This document shows positions 37,701 to 46,292 of a DNA stretch of 64,000 bases, in pieces. Numbering within the stretch: position 1 is the first letter of the stretch; each line of letters begins with the position of its first letter. The DNA comes from Porphyromonadaceae bacterium (GTDB taxonomy: Bacteria; Bacteroidota; Bacteroidia; Bacteroidales; Porphyromonadaceae), in NCBI GenBank assembly GCA_030528555.1, contig JAUMYQ010000009.1, positions 1-64,000 on the forward strand. The letters run 5' to 3'. Under the pieces are notes generated by a model. That model saw only the letters and a list, made by a program, of their open reading frames with translations, made no database searches and was not told where the DNA came from. A program made the translations under genes and the position numbers.

Positions 37701-39256
37701 GAAAGATTATTCAGCTGCGCACCATCCCATCTCCCCGAAACTAAGGCAGAGAGCAACGCATTGGGGTCTTCGCTTGTGAGCTGGAGGCGATACTCCTGTA
37801 GTCTATCCGTGGTAAGCTGTATGGATAAGTCTCTATAGGTATAGCCCAAAGCTGTTAGGCTTGGGATGAGCGCCAATCCTTCTATATGCCAGTGATCGAT
37901 ATCCTTTGAACGAGAAATTCCTAAGTCTATCTCGGCAGCAAGAGTGCCGATAGGGAAAGTGTCTCCAAGGATCGTACTCAGCTCAAAAGCTTCGGTAGAT
38001 ACTCTAGCCTGCAACTCGCGTATCGTCCCCGAGACATCGAAGGCAAGGCCAGCTCTGAGGTCAAGCTGACCCTGATTGCAGCCGAGCCTGCCATCCAGAC
38101 TAAAGCTCTGTAGTTGCTCACCCCATGAGACTCTACCTCGATAATTGAGATCACCAAGTCGCCCTATCAGGCTTGGACTAATCGTTCTATCTGACTGGAG
38201 CAATTGTGGCAGCACATCGAGCCAAGGAGTACCAAGAGAGATGCTGTCCGAGACCAAATCTATTCGATCGATGCGCCCTAAAGTATCGGTATAGAAGCCT
38301 GCTCGAGCTCTGAGGTGTAGGGCTCGCCTTTGCCTGACATCAAACGAAGAACTCAGCCTCCCTGAGGCGGCATCACGTACTAAGCTTGCCGTCCCGCGCA
38401 GTGGCGCACTTGGCAACTTATCTATAGGCTGAGAGAAAAGGGGTGAGATATCACCTGGGCTAAGCTCGATAGAAGCCAGGTTCAGTGTGTCTATTAGTCC
38501 AATACCTCTACCTGAGATATTCAGTCGAGCAACTGGAATATCCAGCTCACTCTGTGGCAGTCTTAGATTAAGGTTCTTGATGCGCAAGTAGTCACCCCAG
38601 CCTGCGAGCTCGGCCGTGAGTTTACTTAACCGAAAGCCGTTAGAGAGACGGCCACTCAATTCGTCCACAATTGCCGAATAACCAGAAGGAGTAAGGCTCA
38701 GCCTACTAAGACGCAAATGTAGCTCCTCGGCACGGATCACTTCCTCCTCGGCCTGCAAATACTGCACATCGGCATCACGGAGTACAACGGCCCCTACAGA
38801 TAGTGCAAGGTCGCTCTTCCCCTCTCCCGAAGACAGAGCCTCGATAATAGGAGCTAGATTAAGCTGTCGTGTGGCGGGGTCCTCAACCAGCCTCAAGCGA
38901 GGAGCAAAGAGCTGTATTGACCCAATGCACCACTGCCTCCGTCTAATACTCTCAAGGAGATCGAACCCCAGCTGTAACCGTCTGGCAGAGATAATCGTGT
39001 CGGAGGCATCACTAAGGATAAGCAGGTCGTCAGCCTCTAGCCGTGTCCAGAGCGAGACATCCACCCTCCCAACATCCACAGGAGTTCCGAGGGTAGAACT
39101 TAAGCTGCTAGCCACCCAGCCACCGACCCTACGCTGCATACCCGGAAAGAGGAGTAGAACCGAGGGCAAGAAATACAGGGCTGCGAGCACCAAGATAGTA
39201 TCCCTAACGATGCGCAGCCTATTGAGCGTTTTCTTACCTACTTGCCGATGTAGCAT
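34745..39256 (-). CDS. tamB: TamB-like translocation/assembly module protein
   Basis: This 1503-aa protein has one N-terminal membrane anchor (TILVLAALYFLPSVLLLFPG). A very long repetitive beta-strand region of the AsmA/TamB kind follows. The C-terminal DUF490/TamB domain (about residues 1100-1420) has YGKAYASGSASLVG, GQYTFRLEQLAQKRFALAEGG and TIQFRGPIE-like strands, then RSLLNTDDAVMRQMLYLITLGKFY. Such proteins bridge inner and outer membranes and carry lipids or help assemble outer-membrane proteins. It precedes bamD on the same strand, consistent with an outer-membrane biogenesis neighbourhood, and follows DPP-IV by 33 bp. Confidence 0.9.
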   Translation of the reverse strand: MLHRQVGKKTLNRLRIVRDTILVLAALYFLPSVLLLFPGMQRRVGGWVASSLSSTLGTPVDVGRVDVSLWTRLEADDLLILSDASDTIISARRLQLGFDLLESIRRRQWCIGSIQLFAPRLRLVEDPATRQLNLAPIIEALSSGEGKSDLALSVGAVVLRDADVQYLQAEEEVIRAEELHLRLSRLSLTPSGYSAIVDELSGRLSNGFRLSKLTAELAGWGDYLRIKNLNLRLPQSELDIPVARLNISGRGIGLIDTLNLASIELSPGDISPLFSQPIDKLPSAPLRGTASLVRDAASGRLSSSFDVRQRRALHLRARAGFYTDTLGRIDRIDLVSDSISLGTPWLDVLPQLLQSDRTISPSLIGRLGDLNYRGRVSWGEQLQSFSLDGRLGCNQGQLDLRAGLAFDVSGTIRELQARVSTEAFELSTILGDTFPIGTLAAEIDLGISRSKDIDHWHIEGLALIPSLTALGYTYRDLSIQLTTDRLQEYRLQLTSEDPNALLSALVSGRWDGAQLNNLSAQVDVRGINPTHLGLESSEQSRYFSGQARVGLSSIDLEKATGELAIPSFMMVQQGDTLHLEDLRLRLDADGKERYLRLTAPWLSLSLSGKYSPTELPGRMLRSLYRRVPVLHSLGRTKIQPKDNEATLRLHLSAPPRHLDRLLALPLHLHRPLDLLGRYEEYSDRLFVSLDADSLELANHRLSNFRLRLDNNSLDVEGNVNLLSGGMLSGFNLGLRTQGDALSLRCDLGTDEQGQENGVIALNALLGGTSQAVHSLDDLRAEISLYPSSLRIHSAIWELKPARILLEPNRFSVDNLQLSTKGRSLRLFGSLGAVTDELWADMKNINLRYILESAGVDFTMLETDLTGRARANFRQGVLYADAKVTSPHFLLEGRDAAAIDIALDWNSRDMKLNLAGIVHQNVLGGSAKVGGYIKIDEPAGIDLMFDAKRLDIGFTHVFMQDILSRLEGAATGRVRLFGRFEQGVTLAGVADVQDGKFGLGIIGTEYAFSDRVRFEPNRIVFDRLRIRDNADGTGVISGHIGHDHFADINLQLRADELDKICILHTSHNRDLPIYGKAYASGSASLVGNEQHLSLGLDIQSEAKTDVTLDFNTVQVGRDLGIMRFKPLSPSLAPANSIAVTSPSNLPLGISMSLNIGITPEAKIGMLMGYDGSGGELRGKAQGHLAIQVTERGEANVFGGLAVVDGQYTFRLEQLAQKRFALAEGGEVTFRGPIESTELNLKAIYSLTANIADLDADLLFDIKRTNVPVHCVLGLTGSIIQPKIRFGIELPGMDVELERRVRSLLNTDDAVMRQMLYLITLGKFYTLDSFLRNSQSTTNNLTSVASSAISEQLSYLLGGLSEKISIGTSIKTRNAEFNDTDIELLLSGSLFDDRLLISANVGYHDNPYLSKTYIGEFDLEYKLNKSGSFRLKGYNHYNHMYQYLRQGLTIQGLGISFRQRFGRLSELFAPGRSRLYPRINGQDQVTKTWLPSSTLVLDSLDRPSL

Positions 39257-39289
39257 AATACCGTGGCACTACCCCCTCGGGACTTGCCT

Positions 39290-41479
39290 CTAAAGGTATT
39301 CTATTAGGTACTGAGCCATCTTGGCATAAAGGTGGCTAGAAGTATTACCTCCACGAATACTGTGATCTTTATCCGTATAGATCGCCATATCAAAGGGCTT
39401 ATTCTGATCTACCAGACGAGCCACAAGCTCCATCGTATTCTGCGGATGTACATTATCATCTAAGCTGCCATGGATGAGGAGAAGCCGTCCGCGGAGCTTA
39501 CCTGCGGCCTCAAGGACACTACTAGCCTTGTATCCCTCGGGATTCTCCTTGGGCGTACGCATATATCGCTCGGTATAGATGGTATCATAGTATCTCCAGT
39601 CCGTCACTGGAGCAACGGCTATCCCCAGCTTAAATACGCCCTCACCATGACAAAGGCTCATGAGAACATTATAGCCCCCATAGCTCCACCCCCAGATAGC
39701 CATACGGCTAGCATCGATATAGCTCCGCTCGCCTAAGGCACGCGCTGCAGCGACCTGGTCTGCACTCTCCTGCCGCCCAAGGCTCAGATATGTCCCTTTG
39801 CGCCATGCAGTGCCCCGAGCTCCTGTACCTCTACCATCTACACAGACTACGACAAAACCCCGACTTGCCAAATAATACTCCCAACCGAAGCCATAGCGAT
39901 CTAACACTTGCTGTGAGTTCGGTCCACTATACTGCGTGATAATAAGTGGATACTTTTTCTTAGGATCGAAGTCCTTGGGGCGCACCTCCCAAGCATTGAG
40001 CACTGTACCATCAGCAATCCTGATACTTGTCATCGTCTTGGGGCTAAAGCCATACTCCGAGAGACGGACAGATAAGGTGGCATTATCCTCCAGAAGACGT
40101 ACCTCTCTATTATCCGCCGTACGGTACACTGCCGTGTAGAGCGGAGTATTGAGCCGACTGTGGCTACCAATAAAATAATCGAAACTAGTTGAAAAAACAG
40201 CCTGGCTAACTCCATCCTTTGCTCCTAGGCGGCTCTTACGCCCCTTAGCGTCTGCGCGGTAGATACCACGCTTGGTGGGGTGCTCATCCGCAGCTTGATA
40301 ATATACCGCTCCACTCGCATCCACACCATAGAAGTCCGTCACATCCCAAGCTCCTTGCGTCAGGGGGCGAAGTACCTGGCCTCTATCGCTAATCAAATAG
40401 AGATGAGCATAGCCACTGCGCTCACTCACATAGGCAAAGCCTTGAGGAACAAAGCGGAGACTCTGTATATGCTCACTATCTATATAGGTCTCGCTGCGCT
40501 CCTCAAAAGTCAACTTAGGGAGCATCGTCTTGTAATTGACGTAGAACATACGGAAGTGATCCTGCCTACGATTGAGTGTCATGACTGCGAGGTTGCCATC
40601 ACGCCCTACAAACTCAATCCGAGGTATGTAGTAGCTTTCCTCCACCTTGAGCGGAATAGTTTTGAGTTTGCGACTAGCAATATCATAGAGATGTACACTC
40701 ACGAGCGAGTTATCCTCCCCCGCCTTGGGGTATTTGTAGTTGTAGCTCTCGGGGTAAAGCATACTATTATAAAAAGGTAGCTGCACCTCAGGAACGGACC
40801 TCTCATCGGTACGCACGAAAGCAAGGCACTCACTATCCTCACTCCAGCTCATTAGATTGGTAACGGAGAACTCCTCTTCGTACACCCAGTCGGTTATGCC
40901 ATTCATAATAGCGTTCACCTTGCCATCGGAAGTCACACGCACTTCTGTATCGAAGTCGAACTTCTTGACGAAGATATCCCCATCACGTACAAAAGCCACC
41001 ATCCTGCCATCGGGGCTGAGGGTTGGTATCCGAAGCATCCCTCCTCCTTGACTGAGAGGCTCTACTCGATTGCGCCGAACATCATAATGGTACACCTTAC
41101 TCTTGGTACTACGCCTATAGATCGAGGTTTGGTCCGTATGAATGAGGATATGGTGGCCATTGTCTGAGATTTGGTAGTCGTCAAATCTGTCGAACTCACA
41201 ATCTCGGGCCGTCTTGCAGCTAAAAAGCGTATCCACCAGCTTACCTGTGGCAAAGCTATAGCGCAGCAGAGCATCACCCCTCTGCGAGATAGAGGTATAG
41301 TGACGCCCATCGGACATTGAGCGCATCCCATGGCCTGCACTGCGAGCATAGAAGTGTCCTCCAACTATCTCGTCCAAGGTAAGGGTCCTACTTCCATCTT
41401 GCGCCTGAACTCCCAAACTCAAGAAGCACAGCCATAGGAAAAGTATCGTCTGCCTGAACGTCATCATCGCTATTCTCAT
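39290..41479 (-). CDS. Dipeptidyl peptidase IV (S9B)
   Basis: An exported serine peptidase that cuts X-Pro or X-Ala dipeptides from N termini. A signal peptide (MTFRQTILFLWLCFLSLGVQA) precedes an N-terminal beta-propeller with TDWVYEEEFSVTNLMSWS, holding the Glu pair that binds the substrate amino group. The alpha/beta-hydrolase domain has GWSYGGYNVLM (catalytic Ser near 597), the Asp in HGSLDDNVHPQN and the His in DKDHSIRGG. At 729 aa it matches P. gingivalis DPP-IV, a protein-degradation and virulence enzyme. ATGs at 41467 and 41464 are alternative starts. Confidence 0.95.
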   Translation of the reverse strand: MRIAMMTFRQTILFLWLCFLSLGVQAQDGSRTLTLDEIVGGHFYARSAGHGMRSMSDGRHYTSISQRGDALLRYSFATGKLVDTLFSCKTARDCEFDRFDDYQISDNGHHILIHTDQTSIYRRSTKSKVYHYDVRRNRVEPLSQGGGMLRIPTLSPDGRMVAFVRDGDIFVKKFDFDTEVRVTSDGKVNAIMNGITDWVYEEEFSVTNLMSWSEDSECLAFVRTDERSVPEVQLPFYNSMLYPESYNYKYPKAGEDNSLVSVHLYDIASRKLKTIPLKVEESYYIPRIEFVGRDGNLAVMTLNRRQDHFRMFYVNYKTMLPKLTFEERSETYIDSEHIQSLRFVPQGFAYVSERSGYAHLYLISDRGQVLRPLTQGAWDVTDFYGVDASGAVYYQAADEHPTKRGIYRADAKGRKSRLGAKDGVSQAVFSTSFDYFIGSHSRLNTPLYTAVYRTADNREVRLLEDNATLSVRLSEYGFSPKTMTSIRIADGTVLNAWEVRPKDFDPKKKYPLIITQYSGPNSQQVLDRYGFGWEYYLASRGFVVVCVDGRGTGARGTAWRKGTYLSLGRQESADQVAAARALGERSYIDASRMAIWGWSYGGYNVLMSLCHGEGVFKLGIAVAPVTDWRYYDTIYTERYMRTPKENPEGYKASSVLEAAGKLRGRLLLIHGSLDDNVHPQNTMELVARLVDQNKPFDMAIYTDKDHSIRGGNTSSHLYAKMAQYLIEYL

Positions 41480-41503
41480 ATATATTTAATGTATAAAGAC
41501 TGA

Positions 41504-41511
41504 CAAATTTA
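41504..41511 (-). promoter_or_regulatory. -7 promoter box for the DPP-IV gene
   Basis: The minus strand reads TAAATTTG, 24 bp before the ATG at 41479. The -33 element is not clear. Confidence 0.4.
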
Positions 41512-41619
41512 ATAAATCCTAGCCTCACACTCAGCAGCCTTATCACGTCCTCACACTCTGCCCCCTCTCATACCCCTTACCCTACCTCAGAGCATCTCAA
41601 AAAGGCCTCTCAAGGTCAT

Positions 41620-41736
41620 CAAAAAAATGCTCGGGAATACTCGAAAAAATGTTCCCGAACTTTTTTTTCGGAGTTCCCGAACTTTTTCCAAAAAGATCGG
41701 GAAGTTTTTTTTGAAAGTTCCCGAAGATTTTTTAGC
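41620..41736 (+). repeat. 22-bp-period palindromic array, copy 4
   Basis: Cores start at 41631, 41653, 41675, 41697 and 41719, exactly 22 bp apart. The left end matches copy 3 (ATGCTCGGGAATACTCG). Its central spacer is CTTTTTCCAAAAAG, the flipped form of the GG centre in copies 2 and 3. It lies between divergent DPP-IV and rlu genes in a 450-bp gap that otherwise holds only promoters. Confidence 0.92.
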
Positions 41737-41795
41737 CCTTTGGGAGGGGCTATTTTGCTTCACCTAAATGAGGCTTAATTAGGAGCAAGAGCAGC

Positions 41796-41827
41796 TTTGG
41801 ATAGAGAGGTAAAAGTGTGTATCTTTG
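41796..41827 (+). promoter_or_regulatory. Promoter of the rlu-asnS unit
   Basis: TTTG at 41796-41799, 20 bp, then TATCTTTG at 41820-41827: a full match to the Bacteroidota TTTG-N19-21-TAnnTTTG promoter. The start codon is about 100 bp downstream. Confidence 0.8.
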
Positions 41828-41929
41828 CCCCTATAATAGACGAATATAGTTTGCGATTAAACAGCAACATTACCAAGACACTAGCCGTGAGGCTGGCAAC
41901 AAATAGGTCATTATCTCTAAAACTTTGTA

Positions 41930-43141
41930 ATGAGTACAGACGAAAAAGACTTCTCTCTAGAAGCTAAGCCTACAACTAGGCGTACCAAGCCCATGCCCGT
42001 AGCTACCGCCAACGGCAACGAAACAACCAGAGCAGCCAACGAAAGTACCCCAGGGCGTAGACGACGAGTACGTATCACTACTGAGGAGGCAAAGACATCT
42101 CGCTTCCCACAGAGTACCACTCATCGCTTCGCTAACGATTATTCATCTACCTACGAGCAGCGTCCGTACCGACGAGAGAGTGCACATCAGTCCGCAAATG
42201 AAACTGAGAGGGCCAACCGTATCGACTATGAACAGAGATATCAGGCCAAGCGTGCCGAGGGTAGCTTCGACTACAACTATAATCGTAGCGAACGGCCCAA
42301 ATACAAATCTCAACCACAGCTAGCAGCCGATGGCACACCTCAGCCCTTCAGAAAGAAAAAAAAGAAGAAAAAGTTCGCCAAACCCATAGAGCCTATCAAG
42401 TATAAGCCTATGGAAGAACCAACGACAGAGATTCGCTTGAACAAGTACCTAGCCAATGCCGGGGTCTGCTCTCGTCGCGAAGCAGACCAACTTATCGCAC
42501 GAGGCGAAGTAACAGTCAATGGGGTTGTAGTCACGGAGCTGGGCAAGCGTGTGACACCGCAGGATGTTGTCGAGTATAAAGGCAATCGCGTACAGACCGA
42601 GAGCAAGGTATATGTACTGCTCAATAAGCCCAAAAACTGCGTAACGACCTCCGATGACCCTGAATGTCGCCTCACCGTCATGGACATTGTACGCAATGCC
42701 TGTCCCGAGCGCATCTATCCTGTTGGCAGGCTAGACAGGCACACTACAGGCGTTATCCTTATCACCAACGATGGTGATCTCTCCTCCAAGCTCACGCATC
42801 CTTCATTTATGAAGAAGAAGATCTATCATGTGTGGCTCAATAAGCCCGTGGAGGTAGAGCATATGCAGCAAATTGCCGATGGGATAGAGCTAGAGGACGG
42901 TGAGATCCACGCTGACGCTATCAGTTACGTCAAGGAGGACGACCTCAGCCAAGTGGGTATAGAAATCCACTCGGGGCGTAACCGCATTGTGCGCCGCATC
43001 TTCGAGCATCTGGGCTATCGGGTGATGAAGCTCGACCGTGTGTATTTCGCAGGACTGACCAAAAAGAACCTCGGTCGTGGCAGGTGGCGTTATCTCAATG
43101 AAGAGGAAGTAAACGCCCTACGTATGGGAGCTTTTGAGTAA
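41930..43141 (+). CDS. RluB/RsuA-family rRNA pseudouridine synthase with long N-terminal extension
   Basis: The enzyme isomerises a uridine in rRNA. Residues about 165-210 are the S4 RNA-binding domain (IRLNKYLANAGVCSRREADQ, VTVNGVVVTELGKRV). The catalytic Asp is in PVGRLDRHTTGVILITNDGD, and the C-terminal GRNRIVRRIFEHLGYRVMKLDR is typical. The first 160 residues are low complexity, rich in Thr, Arg, Asn and Tyr, with a Lys run (RKKKKKKKF) just before S4. Such extended forms are common in Bacteroidota. The site modified is unknown. asnS follows after 22 bp. Confidence 0.92.
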   Translation: MSTDEKDFSLEAKPTTRRTKPMPVATANGNETTRAANESTPGRRRRVRITTEEAKTSRFPQSTTHRFANDYSSTYEQRPYRRESAHQSANETERANRIDYEQRYQAKRAEGSFDYNYNRSERPKYKSQPQLAADGTPQPFRKKKKKKKFAKPIEPIKYKPMEEPTTEIRLNKYLANAGVCSRREADQLIARGEVTVNGVVVTELGKRVTPQDVVEYKGNRVQTESKVYVLLNKPKNCVTTSDDPECRLTVMDIVRNACPERIYPVGRLDRHTTGVILITNDGDLSSKLTHPSFMKKKIYHVWLNKPVEVEHMQQIADGIELEDGEIHADAISYVKEDDLSQVGIEIHSGRNRIVRRIFEHLGYRVMKLDRVYFAGLTKKNLGRGRWRYLNEEEVNALRMGAFE

Positions 43142-43163
43142 CGGACTACATTATATATAGACA

Positions 43164-44561
43164 ATGAAAAGAACGAAGATCGCAGAGCTACTCACTGGAC
43201 AAGCCCTTGGGCAGCAGGTCTGCGTCAAGGGCTGGGTACGTACTCGCCGGGGCAACAAGGCCGTGAGCTTTATTGCCCTGAATGATGGGTCTACTATCCA
43301 TAATATCCAAATCGTGGCGGACAATGACCGCTTTGACAGCTCTCTCGTTAGCAAAATCACCACAGGGGCAAGCCTCTCGGTCGTGGGCGAGCTTGTCGCC
43401 TCGCAGGGTAAGGGGCAGAGCGTTGAGGTGCTGGCCAATAAAATAGAAGTGCTAGGTGTCGCAGATCCTGAGACCTATCCGCTACAGAAAAAAGGGCATT
43501 CTTTGGAGTTCCTCCGCGAGATCGCTCACCTACGTCCTCGCACCAATACTTTTGGTGCCATCTACCGAATCCGACATCATATGTCGATGGCTATACATAC
43601 ATACTTTCATGATCGGGGCTTCTTCTATGTGCATACCCCCATCATCACGGGAAGTGATGCCGAGGGTGCAGGACAAATGTTTCAAGTGACAACGTTACCC
43701 ATGGAAAATATCCCCCATAAGGAGGATGGTTCGGTGGACTATTCGGAAGATTTCTTTGCTCGCCCCACCTCGCTTACTGTGTCAGGTCAGCTCGAGGGCG
43801 AGATGGCGGCCATGGCTCTGGGGGGTATTTATACTTTTGGCCCAACGTTCCGCGCTGAGAACTCCAATACACCTAGACACTTGGCCGAGTTTTGGATGAT
43901 CGAGCCTGAGGTAGCTTTTCTTGAGATTGAGGAGAATATGGACCTGGCCGAGGACTTTATCAAGCATTGTGTCCGCTGGGCTCTAGATCATTGTGCCGAT
44001 GATATTGCTTTTCTACAAGAACACTTCGACAAGGAGCTGACCGATCGTCTACGTTTCGTCCTTGAGAAGCCTTTCAAGCGGCTCACTTATACCGAATGTA
44101 TTAGCGTCCTAGAGGCGGCCGTGGCAAGCGGACATAAGTTTGAATTCCCCATATATTGGGGGGCAGACATGAGCAGCGAGCATGAGCGTTATCTCGTGGA
44201 GGAACACTTCCGCACGCCTGTAATCGTCACAGACTATCCCAAAGAGATCAAAAGCTTCTACATGAAGCTCAATGACGATGGTAAGACGGTCCGTGGCATG
44301 GATGTGCTTTTCCCAAAGATTGGTGAGATTATCGGTGGCTCGGAGCGTGAGGCTAACTATGAGAAGCTCCGCCAGCGCGCTAGCGAGATGGGCGTTCCTG
44401 ACAAAGACATTTGGTGGTATCTGGACTCTCGTCGCTATGGCACGGCACCTCACTCGGGCTTCGGTCTGGGCTTCGAACGTCTGTTGCTCTTCGTTACGGG
44501 TATGGCTAATATTCGGGATGTAATACCTTTTCCTCGGACTCCTCGTAACGCAGAGTTTTAG
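43164..44561 (+). CDS. asnS: Asparaginyl-tRNA synthetase
   Basis: Class II synthetase charging tRNA-Asn. The N-terminal OB-fold anticodon-binding domain ([19 protein letters not shown]) is at residues about 17-110. Motif 2 is near [20 protein letters not shown] and motif 3 is [20 protein letters not shown] near the C terminus. The final segment [11 protein letters not shown] and the 465-aa length are typical for AsnS and exclude the longer bacterial AspS. It is co-oriented with the rlu gene and ends at a 31-bp hairpin. Confidence 0.97.
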   Translation: MKRTKIAELLTGQALGQQVCVKGWVRTRRGNKAVSFIALNDGSTIHNIQIVADNDRFDSSLVSKITTGASLSVVGELVASQGKGQSVEVLANKIEVLGVADPETYPLQKKGHSLEFLREIAHLRPRTNTFGAIYRIRHHMSMAIHTYFHDRGFFYVHTPIITGSDAEGAGQMFQVTTLPMENIPHKEDGSVDYSEDFFARPTSLTVSGQLEGEMAAMALGGIYTFGPTFRAENSNTPRHLAEFWMIEPEVAFLEIEENMDLAEDFIKHCVRWALDHCADDIAFLQEHFDKELTDRLRFVLEKPFKRLTYTECISVLEAAVASGHKFEFPIYWGADMSSEHERYLVEEHFRTPVIVTDYPKEIKSFYMKLNDDGKTVRGMDVLFPKIGEIIGGSEREANYEKLRQRASEMGVPDKDIWWYLDSRRYGTAPHSGFGLGFERLLLFVTGMANIRDVIPFPRTPRNAEF

Positions 44562-44588
44562 GAAGAGCCTTTCTCGGAATTTATACCG

Positions 44589-44656
44589 AGAGGACCATCA
44601 AAGACCTCAGAGGTGGCATTTATAGATGCCACCTCTGAGGTCTTTGATGGTCCTCT
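44589..44656 (+). terminator. 31-bp perfect hairpin after asnS
   Basis: Arms 44589-44619 and 44626-44656 are perfectly complementary with a 6-base loop (TTATAG). It is the longest perfect stem in the window and is 27 bp past the asnS stop. Only a short T-poor stretch follows (ATTATTCATG). Confidence 0.8.
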
Positions 44657-44856
44657 ATTATTCATGAAAATAAGGCTCAACCATATACCATCTTGCTTAG
44701 CCTCAATCTATATCTACGACGAAACATCGATATCATCTGGCCCAAAAGGACCTAACAGCTTCAATCACTTCTTTGTAATGGCTCAGTCAATAGCGTGTTA
44801 CCCTTTAATTACGTTTATTTTATTTGCGCTAAAAAGAAGAGAATAAGCGATGTAGC

Positions 44857-44887
44857 TTGCCGAATTAAGTGCTTTACATTACATTTG
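44857..44887 (+). promoter_or_regulatory. Promoter of the M20 peptidase-5'-nucleotidase unit
   Basis: TTG at 44857-44859, 20 bp, then TACATTTG at 44880-44887, 35 bp before the ATG at 44923. The rest of the gap 44657-44856 shows no gene. Confidence 0.7.
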
Positions 44888-44922
44888 AACGATGACACTA
44901 CACATTTAAATAGCTTATCACC

Positions 44923-46287
44923 ATGTCCGCCATCAAGCAGTACATTCGGGACAACGGAGCCCGATTTATCCAAGAGTTAACGGCACTCATCGCCATCCCC
45001 AGCGTCAGTGCTCAACCCCAGCACAAGGGCGATATGCAGCTCTGTGCCGAGCACCTGCGTGAGCATCTTGAGGGGCTCGGTGCAACAGAGACGAAAATCT
45101 TCTCCACCGAGGGTAATCCCATCGTCTATGCCTACTATCATTATGCCGATGATGCCCCTACCATCCTAGTTTATGCCCACTACGATGTAATGCCCCCAGA
45201 GCCATTAGAACTCTGGCGTACGCCACCCTTCGAGCTGACTATCGAGGGTGAACATATGTATGCTCGAGGGGCCGATGACGACAAGGGGCAGGGCTTTATC
45301 CAGATTAAAGGCTTCGAGACGGCACGGAGCTTGGGCCTCGTGCGCTGCAACGTGAAGTTCCTCATAGAGGGCGAGGAGGAGATAGGCTCGACTAATCTCG
45401 GGCCTTTCCTCGAGAACCATAAGGAACTACTCCAGGCCGAAGCCATCATCGTCTCCGACACCTCGATGGTCAACCGAGAGACCCCCTCACTGACCACTGG
45501 CCTACGTGGCTTGGCCTATTGGGAGATCGAAGTCACGGGACCCAACCGTGACCTTCACTCTGGCCACTTTGGTGGGGCGGTGGCTAACCCCATCAACGAG
45601 CTTTGCAAGCTTATTGCCCGAGTGCAGGACGAGCAGGGGCGCATCACCATCCCCCATTTCTACGATGACGTGGTAGACCTCTTGCCCCAGGAGCGAGAGA
45701 TGATAGCGAGCACCCCCTTCGACGAAGCCAAGTATAAGCAGGCCATCGGGGTAAAGGCTCTGTGGGGTGAGGAGGGCTACAGTACCCTCGAGCGCAATAG
45801 TTGCCGCCCAAGCTTCGATGTTTGTGGCATTTGGGGTGGATATCAGGGAGAGGGCTCCAAGACAGTGCTGCCGAGTAAAGCCTACGCCAAGGTGAGCTGT
45901 CGCCTAGTCGCAGCCCAAGATCACGAGCGGATTAGCCAAGCCTTCATCGACTACATCCAGAGCATTGCCCCAGACCATATCCAGGTGGAGGTACGTCCCA
46001 GCCATGGAGGGGAAGCTTATCTCTGCCCTATCACGCTACCAGCCTATCGGGCTGCCGAGGACGCGGTGGGCGTAGCCTTCGGTGTGAAGCCTCTAGCGGT
46101 GCGCCGAGGCGGAAGTATCCCCATCATCGCCACCTTTGAGCGAGTTTTGGGCGTAAAAACCGTGCTGATGGGCTTCGGCCTTGAGAGCAATGCCATCCAT
46201 TCGCCTAATGAAAACATGCCACTGGACTTCTTCTTCCGGGGCATCGAAGCCGTGGCCGAGTTCTACAAACGCTATCCTCTAAACTAA
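44923..46287 (+). CDS. M20 family zinc dipeptidase/peptidase
   Basis: The 454-aa enzyme has the M20 metal-site blocks: ILVYAHYDVMPPEP (first His, then Asp), ARGADDDKGQGFIQI (bridging Asp) and FLIEGEEEIGSTN (catalytic Glu pair). The C-terminal His is in LESNAIHSPNENMPLD. A dimerisation domain carries LHSGHFGGAVANPINEL. There is no signal peptide, so it is probably cytosolic. It matches the M20/M25/M40 dipeptidase branch (CNDP/PepV-like) rather than DapE; the exact substrate is unknown. The next gene begins 5 bp after its stop, so the two are co-transcribed. Confidence 0.9.
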   Translation: MSAIKQYIRDNGARFIQELTALIAIPSVSAQPQHKGDMQLCAEHLREHLEGLGATETKIFSTEGNPIVYAYYHYADDAPTILVYAHYDVMPPEPLELWRTPPFELTIEGEHMYARGADDDKGQGFIQIKGFETARSLGLVRCNVKFLIEGEEEIGSTNLGPFLENHKELLQAEAIIVSDTSMVNRETPSLTTGLRGLAYWEIEVTGPNRDLHSGHFGGAVANPINELCKLIARVQDEQGRITIPHFYDDVVDLLPQEREMIASTPFDEAKYKQAIGVKALWGEEGYSTLERNSCRPSFDVCGIWGGYQGEGSKTVLPSKAYAKVSCRLVAAQDHERISQAFIDYIQSIAPDHIQVEVRPSHGGEAYLCPITLPAYRAAEDAVGVAFGVKPLAVRRGGSIPIIATFERVLGVKTVLMGFGLESNAIHSPNENMPLDFFFRGIEAVAEFYKRYPLN

Positions 46288-46292
46288 ACACA

